Assembly (NCBI GenBank): GCA_046566185.1
Contig: JBKHXE010000183.1
Span: forward strand, 1-10,259
DNA length: 10,259 nt
DNA from: SCSIO-59966 sp046566185
Lineage (GTDB): Bacteria; Actinomycetota; Actinomycetes; Actinomycetales; SCSIO-59966
Reading direction: 5' to 3'
A program made the translations under genes and the position numbers. Below the pieces are notes generated by a model. The model had not been told where the DNA came from. It did no database searches and saw nothing but the letters and a program-made list of their open reading frames with translations. Shown here piece after piece: positions 1-6,908 of this stretch; the first letter of the stretch is position 1, and each line of letters starts with the position of its first letter.

Positions 1-425
1 GCGAGCACCTGCGGGGCCACGACAGCGTGCTCGTCGGCCACTCCGGGGTGGGCAAGTCGACGCTCGTCAACGCCCTCGTCCCCGCGGCGGACCGCGCCAC
101 GGGCATCGTCAACGCCGTCACCGGCCGTGGCCGGCACACCTCGTCGTCCGCGGTGGCGCTGCGGCTGCCGGACGGCGACGGCTGGGTGACCGACACCCCC
201 GGCGTGCGCTCGTTCGGGCTCGCCCACGTCGACCCGCAGCACCTGCTGCGCGCGTTCACCGACCTCGAGCCGGGCAGCGGCCGCTGCCCGCGCGGCTGCA
301 CGCACGACGAGCCCGAGTGCGCCCTCGACGCGTGGGTGGCCGAGGGGCACGCCGGTCCGCACGGGCGTGCCCGGCTCGAGTCGTTGCGGCGGCTGCTGCG
401 CAGCCGCGGGGGCGGCGAGGAGTGA
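1..425 (+). CDS. rsgA: Ribosome small-subunit-dependent GTPase A, C-terminal part (5' end outside window)
   Basis: This is the 3' part of RsgA (YjeQ), a circularly permuted GTPase that binds the 30S subunit and helps late 16S/30S maturation in the cytoplasm. The reading frame is already open at base 3 and the start lies upstream of the window. Visible in order are the P-loop GHSGVGKST (encoded about 39-65), the GRGRHTSS switch segment, the G3 motif DTPG followed by VRSFGL, and the C-terminal zinc-knuckle region with three Cys and one His (CPRGCTHDEPEC pattern). The G4 motif and the N-terminal OB fold would be upstream, as expected for the permuted order. The TGA at 423-425 shares its A with the ATG of the next gene, so the two are probably translationally coupled. 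Identification is firm; only the missing 5' part limits it. Confidence 0.95.
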   Translation, partial: EHLRGHDSVLVGHSGVGKSTLVNALVPAADRATGIVNAVTGRGRHTSSSAVALRLPDGDGWVTDTPGVRSFGLAHVDPQHLLRAFTDLEPGSGRCPRGCTHDEPECALDAWVAEGHAGPHGRARLESLRRLLRSRGGGEE

Positions 426-955
426 TGGCAGTGACGTACCAACGGTTCCGCCGGGAGGACGCGGCGGAGCTGGTGGCGTTCCTGCTGTCCAGCGACTGGC
501 CCTTCCACGCCGGAGAACGGCCGAGCGAGGCGGCGATCCTGCGGCGGGTAGCGGACGGGCACTACGACGGGGCGTCGATCGAGACGTTCCTGCTGCGTGA
601 CGGCGAACGACTCGTGGGCGTCCTGCGCGTGTGGGACCTCGCCGACGACACGCCCATGTTCGACCTGCGGCTCCGGGACTCCGCGCGCGGACACGGCATC
701 GGCACCGCCGCAGTTCGCTGGCTCGCCGACCACGTCTTCGGCACGTACCCGCACTGCTCTCGTATCGAGGCCACCACCCGACAGGACAACGTCGCCATGC
801 GAAGGGTCCTGGAGCGGTGTGGCTTCGTCAAGGAGGCGCATTACCGCAAGGCATGGCCCGGAGCCGGATCGATCGTCCACGACACGGTGGGGTACGCGGT
901 GCTGCGGCACGACTGGACCACCGGTCGCACCACACCCGTCGACTGGGACAGGTGA
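425..955 (+). CDS. GNAT-family N-acetyltransferase
   Basis: A 176-residue GNAT acetyltransferase, which would move an acetyl group from acetyl-CoA to an amine; the substrate cannot be told from sequence. The acetyl-CoA pyrophosphate-binding motif A is clear at residues 88-94 (RGHGIGT), followed by the helix AAVRWLADHVFG. The motif B region (N122 with the VLERCGFVKEAHYRKAW segment) is typical of small-molecule or protein N-acetyltransferases of the RimJ/RimL type. I chose the ATG at 425 because it overlaps the rsgA stop as TGATG and because the domain begins immediately (MAVTYQRFRREDA). The same frame is open further upstream to 317, but that stretch is only a shadow of rsgA. It is likely co-transcribed with rsgA. 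It ends 12 bases before the convergent DUF2231 gene. Confidence 0.88.
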   Translation: MAVTYQRFRREDAAELVAFLLSSDWPFHAGERPSEAAILRRVADGHYDGASIETFLLRDGERLVGVLRVWDLADDTPMFDLRLRDSARGHGIGTAAVRWLADHVFGTYPHCSRIEATTRQDNVAMRRVLERCGFVKEAHYRKAWPGAGSIVHDTVGYAVLRHDWTTGRTTPVDWDR

Positions 956-967
956 CCGAGAGACCCG

Positions 968-1432
968 TCAGCCGGGGTCGGTCGACTCGACGACGCCCCG
1001 CCACACCGACTCGGTGCCGCTGTGACCAGTGAGCACCACCCCGACCGTCACCGCGACCGCAGCCACCACCGCGACGACGGTGGCGGCGAGGCCCACTGCC
1101 CGCCGCTCACCCGCGAGGGCCACCAGCACCGCGGCGACGACGAGCCCGACGGCCAACCAGCGAAGCCGGTCCCCGTGCTCGGCGTGCTCGAGGGCGACCT
1201 GCCCGCCGAGCCGCTGCTGCAGCTCGCGCCCGGCAGCCGCGGTGACGAACACGACGACGGACAGCGCGGCGTCCGCGACCACGACGGGCCAGGCGAACCG
1301 GCGCCGCCACGCCGGGCGGGCCGCGACGAGCACGGTGAGCAGGGCCATCAGGGGTGCGCCGACGACGACGAGGTGCACGAGCAGCACGTGGACGGGAAGG
1401 CCGGCGAAGGTGTCGAGCACGCGGTCATTCAA
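968..1432 (-). CDS. DUF2231-family integral membrane protein
   Basis: A 154-residue protein with about four transmembrane helices. It opens with the family signature GLPVHVLLVHLVVVGAPL, in which two His sit in the first helix. A charged loop rich in Glu and His (LEHAEHGDRLRW) follows helix 2, and the ending TGHSGTESVWRGVV is also characteristic. These features match DUF2231 proteins, which are widespread in actinobacteria and proteobacteria; the conserved His residues have led to proposals of haem or metal binding, but no function is established. The first codon of the frame is TTG at 1432, and GTG at 1420 is another candidate. An ATG at 1428 is out of frame, so the start is uncertain. It is the last gene of the minus-strand cluster, 37 bases after the microprotein gene. 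Family call fairly sure, function unknown. Confidence 0.8.
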   Translation of the reverse strand: MNDRVLDTFAGLPVHVLLVHLVVVGAPLMALLTVLVAARPAWRRRFAWPVVVADAALSVVVFVTAAAGRELQQRLGGQVALEHAEHGDRLRWLAVGLVVAAVLVALAGERRAVGLAATVVAVVAAVAVTVGVVLTGHSGTESVWRGVVESTDPG

Positions 1433-1469
1433 CCCTGCCGGAGCACTGTCCCGAGCACCTCGCGACGGC

Positions 1470-1583
1470 TCAGGCGGCGGCCGTCACCGGGGCCTTCACC
1501 GCCCGGCGGACGAGCTCGGTGACGAGCGCGATGAGCGCGGCGCCCAGCACCTGGACGGCGATCTCGACGAGGATCTGCTGCAT
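1470..1583 (-). CDS. 37-residue hydrophobic microprotein
   Basis: A short open frame starting at ATG 1583 and ending with TGA at 1470-1472, encoding 37 residues. It begins MQQILVEIAVQVLG, continues with a hydrophobic AALIALVT segment, and ends with a basic patch R26, R27, K30 and a PVTAAA tail. Residues about 3-25 would form one membrane-spanning or membrane-surface helix carrying E7, Q11 and E23, with the positive patch probably on the cytoplasmic side. AGGAG lies 5 bases before the ATG, the best ribosome-binding site in this cluster, and almost every third codon base is G or C, both arguing for real coding. It lies between the ATPase (99 bases upstream) and the DUF2231 gene (37 bases downstream), so it may be a small accessory subunit. 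I do not recognise a family; function is inference from position only. Confidence 0.6.
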   Translation of the reverse strand: MQQILVEIAVQVLGAALIALVTELVRRAVKAPVTAAA

Positions 1584-1588
1584 GGGGG

Positions 1589-1593
1589 CTCCT
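1589..1593 (-). promoter_or_regulatory. Strong Shine-Dalgarno of the microprotein gene
   Basis: AGGAG on the minus strand, followed by five C and then ATG at 1583. The spacing and perfect core support translation of the 37-residue frame, which is too short to be accepted on length alone. Confidence 0.65.
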
Positions 1594-1614
1594 GACCTGG
1601 GACCGACGGGCGCG

Positions 1615-1620
1615 ACCGTA
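1615..1620 (-). promoter_or_regulatory. Possible internal -10 element upstream of the microprotein
   Basis: TACGGT fits the actinobacterial TAnnnT -10 pattern and lies 31 bases before the microprotein ATG, in the 99-base gap after the ATPase stop. I see no convincing -35. It would allow the microprotein and DUF2231 genes to be expressed apart from the ATPase, but a six-base match is weak evidence. Confidence 0.25.
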
Positions 1621-1682
1621 GGTTCGCCAGGTGTGGGCCGCGTGCATGCCGGGCGTCGTGTCGGTGTACGGGAGGTGTCGCG

Positions 1683-4600
1683 TCACCGCGCGAGTGCCCG
1701 CAGCACCTTGTTCGCCGCCGCGGCCGCGAGCGTGGAGGACCCGGCCGCCCCTCCTCCGACGGCCCAGCCCACGGGACCCAGGGGGCGGCAACCCATCAGG
1801 TGGGACAGGCCCGGGGTCTGCACCACGGCGACCATCCCGGCGCCGGACGCGATCGTCGACGCGACGACGACGGGGCTGCGCCACCCCGCCGCGAGGGTCT
1901 GCCCCAGCTGGGAGCCGACGAGGGACACCAGCGCCACCGTCCCGGCCCGCGCACCCGTGAGCCCGGTCACCCGCCCCCCGGCCCACCCCATCGCGCCGGC
2001 GGCGGCGGTGGCCGCTCCGCGGACCAGGACCTCCCGGGTGAGCGGGTCGGCGAGCGACGTCTCCGGTCCCTCGTGGGCCAGGGTGTCGGGGTCGGTGCCG
2101 GCCGGTGGCCGGACGGCGAGCGCCATCGCCGGGACCAGGTCGGTGAACAGGTTGACCAGCAGCAGCTGTCGCGCGTTGAGCGGCCCGCCCCCGGGGAGCA
2201 GGCCGCCGACCAGGGCGAGGGCGATCTCCCCGAGGTTGCCACCCAGCAGCACGGCGACGGCGTCCCGCACCGAGGCCCACATCGCCCGACCCTCGACGAT
2301 GGCATCGATGATCGTCTCGATGCGGTCGTCGGTGACCACGACGTCGGCGGCCTCCCGCGCCGCGTTGGTGCCCCGTCGGCCGAGCGCGACCCCCACGTCG
2401 GCCAGGCGGATCGCCGGGGCGTCGTTCGCGCCGTCCCCGGTCATCGCGACGACGTGCCCGGCGCGTTGGAGGGCCTCCACGATCCGCACCTTGTGCGCCG
2501 GCGTGACCCGCGCGAAGACCGACACCGACCCGAGCGCCCGGCCGAGATCCTCGTCGGTCAGCTCGTCCATCTGCGGTCCGGTGAGGACCTGCCGACCGTC
2601 GAGCAGCCCGAGCTCCGCCGCGATCGCCTCCGCCGTGCTGGGGTGGTCCCCGGTCACCATGACGACGTCGACCCCGGCAGCGCGCAGCCCTCGCACCGCG
2701 GCGGAGGCGGTCTCCCGCACCGGGTCACCGAGAGCGAGGAGACCGACCAGCAGCAGCCGGGCGACGCGCTCGTCGTCCAGGTCACCGGCGTCGGACGCCG
2801 GCCGCTCGGCCACGGCCAGCACCCGGTAACCGCGTCGGGCCAGACGGTCCACCACCGCGCAGACGTCCGCCAGGGCCTCGTCGTCGAGGGGGGTGGCGCC
2901 GTCCGGGCCCTGTCGGCTCGAGCAGCGGGGCAGGACGACCTCCGGCGCGCCTTTGACCGACAGCAACGCTCCGCCGGGGACGCGGCCGAGCACGGCGTGG
3001 TAGCCGCGCACGGGCTCGAAGGGCAGCTCGTCGGTGGCCTCCCAGCCGGAGGCGTCCATGACAGGTGTGACCCCGGCCCGTCGGGCGCCCTTGCGGACGG
3101 CGCGGTCGGTGGGGTGGGCCAGGTGCCGGCGGCGACCGCCGGGGGTCGCCCGGACCGCCGTGGCGAGCACCGCGCGTCCCGCGGGCCCCAGCGAGTCCAC
3201 CGGCTGGTCGGCCACGCCGTCCCAGACGGCCTGCAACGTGATCTCCCCGGTGGTGAGCGTTCCCGTCTTGTCGGCGCATAGCACGTCGACGCGGCCCAGC
3301 GTCTCGATCGTCGTCGCGTGGCGGACCAGGGCGTTGCGCTGCGAGAGGCGTCGCGCGGACGCCAGCTGGGCGACCGTCGCCACCAGGGGGAGGCCCTCGG
3401 GGACCGCGGCCACCGCCAGACCGATCCCGGTGCCGAGGCCCTCCGCCGCCGGCCGGCCCCGTAGCAGACCGGTTGCGAAGAGGGCGGTCCCGGCGGCCAG
3501 CGACAGCGGGAGCGTCGTCGCCGTCAGCCGGCGAAGTCGCGTCTCGACGCCGCTGGGCCGGCGCTGCCGGCCGCTGGTGGAGGACGCACGGCCCAGCTGG
3601 GTGGCGTGCCCGGTGGCGACGACGACGGCCGTCGACTCGCCGGCCGCGAGCGCGGTGCCGGTGTACAGCATGCTGTGCCGGTCGGCGGCGGCCCGGGCCG
3701 CGGACGGCTGTGCGCTCTTGGCCACGAGCTGGGACTCACCGGTCAGGCTCGACTCGTCGACCTCCACCCCGCGGGCCTCGAGGATCCGGCAGTCCGCCGG
3801 CACCGCGTCGCCGGCGCGCAGCACGACGACGTCGCCGGGCACCAGCTGGTCCGCGGTGGTGAGGACGTCGACACCCTGCCGGCGGACGTGGACGCGCACG
3901 GCGGCCTCGTCCAGCAGGCGGTGCAGCGCCCGGTCCGCCCCCACCTGCTGCAGGCCACCGACGAGCGCGTTCAGTGACATCACGCTGCCGATGAGACCCG
4001 CGTCCGTCAGGGATCCCGCGGCGGCCGCGAGACCCGCGCCGCTCGCCAGCGCCGGGGTCAGCGGGTTGGCCATCTCGCGCACCGTCGCATGGAGCAGCCC
4101 GGATGGCTCGGCCGGGACGCCGTCGGGGGCCGCCCGCCGCCGCGCCCGGACGTCGTCGTCCGTCAGGCCGTCGAGCCCGCTGGAGAGCCTCGCGAGGGCC
4201 TCGGCCGCGGGCAGGGCGTGCCAGTCGGTCGGGTCCGGCGGCAGCGGCTCGGGCCGACGGACAGCCGCCACGGCGGCGGCCGCGCCGGCCACGAGCGAGG
4301 CTCCCGTCGCGGCACTCGCGCCGAGCGCGGCACGCATCGTTGCGCCGCGCCGGGGGCCCGCGAGCGCCAGCACCGCGGCGGCGCCGGAGCCGTACACCGC
4401 GATGGTCCGGCTGCGACGACTGACGGCCCGCGCCACCGGGACGGCCTGCAGGACCAGCCACACGTCCAGGAGGCCGCGGTCGGCGATGAGGTGCGCCCCC
4501 CAGGGCGGGGTCCCGCCGTCCCGGGTCACGCCGATCCCGACGTCGGCCGCCGCCAGAGCCAGACGCTGACGGCTGGAGACGACGGCCACGACGCGGCCGT

Positions 4601-6053
4601 CGGCCTGCAGCGCCCGCACCTGCGACGCCAGCCGGCTGCCGCCCGGCACCAGCCGGTCGGGCGCGACGCGATGCGCCACCGGCGACCGCAGGCCACCGAC
4701 GACGACCTCGCCCACCGCGCGCGCCGCCTCGACGGCCACCGGCGCCAACGGATCCGACGCCGGCTGCACCTCCACGAGCGCCGCCACCCCGGCCCGGTCG
4801 CAGAGAGCGAGCACCGACCCTCCGCGCCGCCGCAGCGCGCGCAGTGCCGCCCGGCCCGGCCCCGGGAGCGAGCCCCCCAGGCCGTCGACGGGACCGAGCG
4901 TCCAGCCATCCGCCGTCCAGGCCGTCGCCGCGTCGCGGTCGTCGAACAGCATCCGGGTCGTCAGTCGCAGCGCCTCTTCCTGTGCGGCTCGCTCCTCGGC
5001 CACCCACACGTCCCCGAGCGAGCGCCCGGGGGCACCGAGGACGTCGGCGTCGATCAGCACGGTGTCCACGCGGTCGAGCCGGCGCAGCGCCTCGACCTCG
5101 ACCGCCAGGAGGCCACGCTCGGCCAGCAGCCGTCCGAGGACGGCGGCGAAAGCGTCCCGACCCACCCGTGCGGCCCGGGGGGACCCGGCGACCGTGGCCG
5201 CGACTGCCAGCCGCGGGTCCCTGGTGGCCACCAGAGCGGTGGCCCCGGCCAGCAGGGAACCGACGCCCGACGTGCGTTCCCAGTCCTCGACGGGGCCAGG
5301 CGGCACCGGGCCGCCGCGACTGGACACGGGCGGCGGCGCGACGCGATGTGCGACCGAAGGTCCGACGAGGTCGGGCTCGCGGCGCTCCCACACCTGGCGG
5401 CGGGCAACGAGCTCGCGTACCAGGAGGTACCGGTGGACGGCGTCGACGACGGGGCCGAGGGGGCCACCGGCGAGGCCCTGCGCCACCGCGGTGGCCACCG
5501 CCAGCCCGAGGTCCGCGGTCGGACCGAGCCGCCCCTCGACGGGCCCGCGCACGGCGGGCGTGGACTCGGCGACCGACAGCAGGGCCGCCACCTCGGGTGG
5601 CAGGAGCCGCAGCCGTGCGGCGCCCAGCAGCAGACCGAGGCCTGCCGCGGCGCAGTCCGCGCCGATCGCCCACAGGTGGCGGTTCAGGGACGAGGTGTCG
5701 CCGGGGTGCTCCGACCAGCCGGCACCGAAGGGCTCCGCCTCGAGGTCGTGCTCCGCCTCGACGGTCTCGACCGCCCTGACGATTTCCGCCAGGTCGACGA
5801 CGTCACGGTCGAACGCGACGACCACGCGGGTGGTGACCTGGTTGACGGTCGCCCAGTGCACACCGGGCACGCGTCGGAGCCTCTGCTCGAGCCGTCGCGC
5901 GACCGGCTCGGTGCCCGGTCGGTGGACGCCCCTGACCTCGACGTGGGCGCGACCGTTCCCCACCCACGTGTGACGGTCACGCCGCCCGCGACCACCGGTC
6001 CCCGACCGGACGTCGGTCGGTCGTGGCCCGCCCGGGGGCGGCGCGTCCGGCAC
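1683..6053 (-). CDS. Long CtpI-like P-type ATPase: degenerate P1B-like half fused to an active P2-type half
   Basis: A 1456-residue membrane pump, far longer than the usual 850-900. The C-terminal half (from about D610) is an intact P2-type cation ATPase: TGES 771-774 in the actuator domain, PEGLP 885-889 in the ion-binding helix, phosphorylation site DKTGTLT with D928, nucleotide-binding KGAPE with K1034, hinge TGDGANDAP 1205-1213, and the NLFTDLVPAMALAV helix near the end. It would drive a cation, unidentified, across the cytoplasmic membrane using ATP. The N-terminal half has an HMA-like fold (about 36-100) with no CxxC, membrane segments, and HAD-like pieces where DKTGT has become DADVL (D335) and GDGxND has become SSRQR (493-497) before AADVGIGV. 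Length and architecture recall mycobacterial CtpI. The GTG start at 6053 is 3 bases after the preceding gene's stop; GTG 5963 (codon 31) is possible. Pump function sure, substrate unknown. Confidence 0.93.
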   Translation of the reverse strand: MPDAPPPGGPRPTDVRSGTGGRGRRDRHTWVGNGRAHVEVRGVHRPGTEPVARRLEQRLRRVPGVHWATVNQVTTRVVVAFDRDVVDLAEIVRAVETVEAEHDLEAEPFGAGWSEHPGDTSSLNRHLWAIGADCAAAGLGLLLGAARLRLLPPEVAALLSVAESTPAVRGPVEGRLGPTADLGLAVATAVAQGLAGGPLGPVVDAVHRYLLVRELVARRQVWERREPDLVGPSVAHRVAPPPVSSRGGPVPPGPVEDWERTSGVGSLLAGATALVATRDPRLAVAATVAGSPRAARVGRDAFAAVLGRLLAERGLLAVEVEALRRLDRVDTVLIDADVLGAPGRSLGDVWVAEERAAQEEALRLTTRMLFDDRDAATAWTADGWTLGPVDGLGGSLPGPGRAALRALRRRGGSVLALCDRAGVAALVEVQPASDPLAPVAVEAARAVGEVVVGGLRSPVAHRVAPDRLVPGGSRLASQVRALQADGRVVAVVSSRQRLALAAADVGIGVTRDGGTPPWGAHLIADRGLLDVWLVLQAVPVARAVSRRSRTIAVYGSGAAAVLALAGPRRGATMRAALGASAATGASLVAGAAAAVAAVRRPEPLPPDPTDWHALPAAEALARLSSGLDGLTDDDVRARRRAAPDGVPAEPSGLLHATVREMANPLTPALASGAGLAAAAGSLTDAGLIGSVMSLNALVGGLQQVGADRALHRLLDEAAVRVHVRRQGVDVLTTADQLVPGDVVVLRAGDAVPADCRILEARGVEVDESSLTGESQLVAKSAQPSAARAAADRHSMLYTGTALAAGESTAVVVATGHATQLGRASSTSGRQRRPSGVETRLRRLTATTLPLSLAAGTALFATGLLRGRPAAEGLGTGIGLAVAAVPEGLPLVATVAQLASARRLSQRNALVRHATTIETLGRVDVLCADKTGTLTTGEITLQAVWDGVADQPVDSLGPAGRAVLATAVRATPGGRRRHLAHPTDRAVRKGARRAGVTPVMDASGWEATDELPFEPVRGYHAVLGRVPGGALLSVKGAPEVVLPRCSSRQGPDGATPLDDEALADVCAVVDRLARRGYRVLAVAERPASDAGDLDDERVARLLLVGLLALGDPVRETASAAVRGLRAAGVDVVMVTGDHPSTAEAIAAELGLLDGRQVLTGPQMDELTDEDLGRALGSVSVFARVTPAHKVRIVEALQRAGHVVAMTGDGANDAPAIRLADVGVALGRRGTNAAREAADVVVTDDRIETIIDAIVEGRAMWASVRDAVAVLLGGNLGEIALALVGGLLPGGGPLNARQLLLVNLFTDLVPAMALAVRPPAGTDPDTLAHEGPETSLADPLTREVLVRGAATAAAGAMGWAGGRVTGLTGARAGTVALVSLVGSQLGQTLAAGWRSPVVVASTIASGAGMVAVVQTPGLSHLMGCRPLGPVGWAVGGGAAGSSTLAAAAANKVLRALAR

Positions 6054-6056
6054 CCG

Positions 6057-6407
6057 TCACGACTTCTGGCGGGCGGACAGATCCTCGCGGGCGCCGTCCC
6101 GCGCCCACCGCTCGGCGGCGTACGTACCCGCGGCCACCGCTCCGGCCACCGGCCAGGCGATGACCCCGGTCGCCGCCAGGCCGGCCAGGCCTCCGAACAG
6201 CAGGACCCGGCCGCCCAGCCGTCCAGGCACCCGCCGGCGGACGGCGTCCGGCACGTGCACCGCAGGGACACCGACGTTCGGAAGGTGCACCTGGTGCAGG
6301 TGCACCTCGGGCACCGGGACCGGCACCGACGGACCCGCGCGCTCCCTCGAGGACGCCGGGCGGCGAGTCGTCTTCTTGGTCGTCGTCTTGGACGTGGTCT
6401 GGGTCAT
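6057..6407 (-). CDS. Membrane protein with VHLP-type pentapeptide repeats
   Basis: A 116-residue protein of no recognised family. Residues 1-25 are polar and basic, rich in Thr, Lys and Arg (MTQTTSKTTTKKTTRR). Residues 28-33 are alternating Val-Pro, and 32-56 form about five imperfect pentapeptides with consensus (V/L)P.VH. Residues 67-97 (GGRVLLFGG... to GTYAAERW) are hydrophobic enough for one long helix or a tight hairpin, and the tail is charged. The likely picture is a cytoplasmic basic tail, a stiff Val/Pro/His segment and a membrane anchor. ATG 6407 is preceded by AGGTGG three bases upstream, a good ribosome-binding site. The TGA is only 3 bases from the ATPase start, which implies co-translation and suggests an accessory role. 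The His-rich repeat could bind a metal, but that is speculation. Gene reality is well supported. Confidence 0.8.
   Translation of the reverse strand: MTQTTSKTTTKKTTRRPASSRERAGPSVPVPVPEVHLHQVHLPNVGVPAVHVPDAVRRRVPGRLGGRVLLFGGLAGLAATGVIAWPVAGAVAAGTYAAERWARDGAREDLSARQKS
6283..6307. repeat. Twin AGGTGCACCT palindromes, 15 bases apart
   Basis: The perfect 10-bp palindrome AGGTGCACCT occurs at 6283-6292 and again at 6298-6307. The offset is 15 bases, five codons, so it matches the pentapeptide period of the encoded protein and encodes the VHL units. It is most simply a trace of repeat expansion in the coding sequence. A regulatory role as paired operator half-sites inside the gene is possible but unsupported. 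Confidence 0.7.
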
Positions 6408-6548
6408 CGTCCACCTGCCGATCGGGATTCGTCGTGTCCCCCACGTCCAGCATCGACCCCACGGGACCTGCCCGGCAAGGTGCTGTCCGCTTCGCGACCG
6501 AGGCGCGGGGCAGGTGCACCCGATCGTGGTCCGACCTGATCGGTTCGG

Positions 6549-6845
6549 TCAGAGGACCGTTCCGCCCGTCCTCCAGTAGACCCCGTGGTCTCGGTCGAGG
6601 AAGCCGGCGTCCACGAGGTAGCGGCGCAGCGTCACGTAGTCGTCGGTGAACGCCCGGAGGATGACGTTGACGTCGAGCTCGGAGTACCTCTCCCCCGGCG
6701 TGAAGACGCGGGCAACGTGGTCCAGGACGACGAGCCGCTTGCGGTGCTTGGCCGGCATCGTCGAGATGCGGCCGTCGTCGTCCAGGAACGCGCGCAGCAC
6801 CCGCTCCCTGTCGCGCAGCGCCTCGTGCAGCGGAACCTGGTCCAC
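6549..6845 (-). CDS. DUF2087-domain protein
   Basis: A 98-residue soluble protein almost entirely made of a DUF2087 domain: LRAFLDDDGRIST near 17-29, then PAKHRKRLVVLDHVARVF (31-48), the GERYSELDVN segment (51-60) with the following ILRAF..D, and DYVTLRRYLVDAGFLDRD (69-86) before YWRTGG. DUF2087 is a small winged-helix-like domain often found alone or behind an ArsR/MarR-type helix-turn-helix, so nucleic-acid binding or regulation is possible but unproven. The frame stays open far upstream as a shadow of hisN. I take GTG 6845 as start because the domain begins just after it and because TACGCT lies exactly 7 bases before it, the geometry of a leaderless transcript. It is divergent from hisN with 63 bases between starts. 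No separate N-terminal regulator domain is present. Confidence 0.85.
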   Translation of the reverse strand: MDQVPLHEALRDRERVLRAFLDDDGRISTMPAKHRKRLVVLDHVARVFTPGERYSELDVNVILRAFTDDYVTLRRYLVDAGFLDRDHGVYWRTGGTVL

Positions 6846-6852
6846 GCCGTCC

Positions 6853-6858
6853 AGCGTA
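6853..6858 (-). promoter_or_regulatory. -10 element of the DUF2087 gene, leaderless geometry
   Basis: TACGCT on the minus strand is followed by GGACGGC and then GTG at 6845. TAnnnT with 7 bases to the start codon puts the transcription start on the G of GTG, as in known actinobacterial leaderless genes. No Shine-Dalgarno stands at the correct distance, which agrees with this reading. Confidence 0.6.
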
Positions 6859-6872
6859 GGAGCCTCGCCTCC

Positions 6873-6882
6873 CCCGATCGGG
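6873..6882. promoter_or_regulatory. Palindrome CCCGATCGGG midway between divergent promoters
   Basis: A perfect 10-bp palindrome whose centre (between 6877 and 6878) is within a base of the midpoint between the two divergent -10 elements at 6853-6858 and 6896-6901. With a 17-base spacer it would cover the -35 positions of both promoters, so a single bound regulator could act on both genes. This is an operator candidate only; short GC palindromes also occur by chance in DNA of this composition. Confidence 0.4.
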
Positions 6883-6895
6883 TGGCCCCCGCGGG

Positions 6896-6901
6896 TACCG
6901 T
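6896..6901 (+). promoter_or_regulatory. -10 element of hisN, leaderless geometry
   Basis: TACCGT followed by GCCCGGC and GTG at 6909. The 7-base spacing mirrors that of the divergent gene and supports GTG 6909 rather than the in-frame GTG at 6900 as the first codon. Confidence 0.6.
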
Positions 6902-6908
6902 GCCCGGC

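Noticed and set aside
317..424. N-terminal extension of the acetyltransferase to an ATG/GTG at 317
   Set aside because: The added 36 residues are Arg/Ala-rich and lie inside rsgA in another frame; the GNAT domain begins at ATG 425.
954..983. Stem GACCGA/TCGGTC between the convergent GNAT and DUF2231 genes as a terminator
   Set aside because: Only 6 bp, an 18-base loop, no T tract and an alternative competing pairing; not distinguishable from chance at this GC content.
1354..2829. Long plus-strand open frame opposite the ATPase (also others at 1800-3281, 3034-4569 and 4089-6539)
   Set aside because: The translations are low-complexity Arg/Ala/Pro/Ser strings without domains, as expected for antisense frames of a GC-rich gene; the minus-strand ATPase with full catalytic motifs explains the DNA.
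6408..6548. GGGACCTGCCCGG in the spacer before the 116-aa gene as a DosR-like or other operator
   Set aside because: The halves do not match well and there is no second site; I see no clear promoter or motif in these 141 bases apart from the ribosome-binding site next to 6407.
6585..6908. hisN extended upstream to 6585
   Set aside because: That part is antisense to the DUF2087 gene; HisN homology starts at YDDDLRLAH just after GTG 6909.
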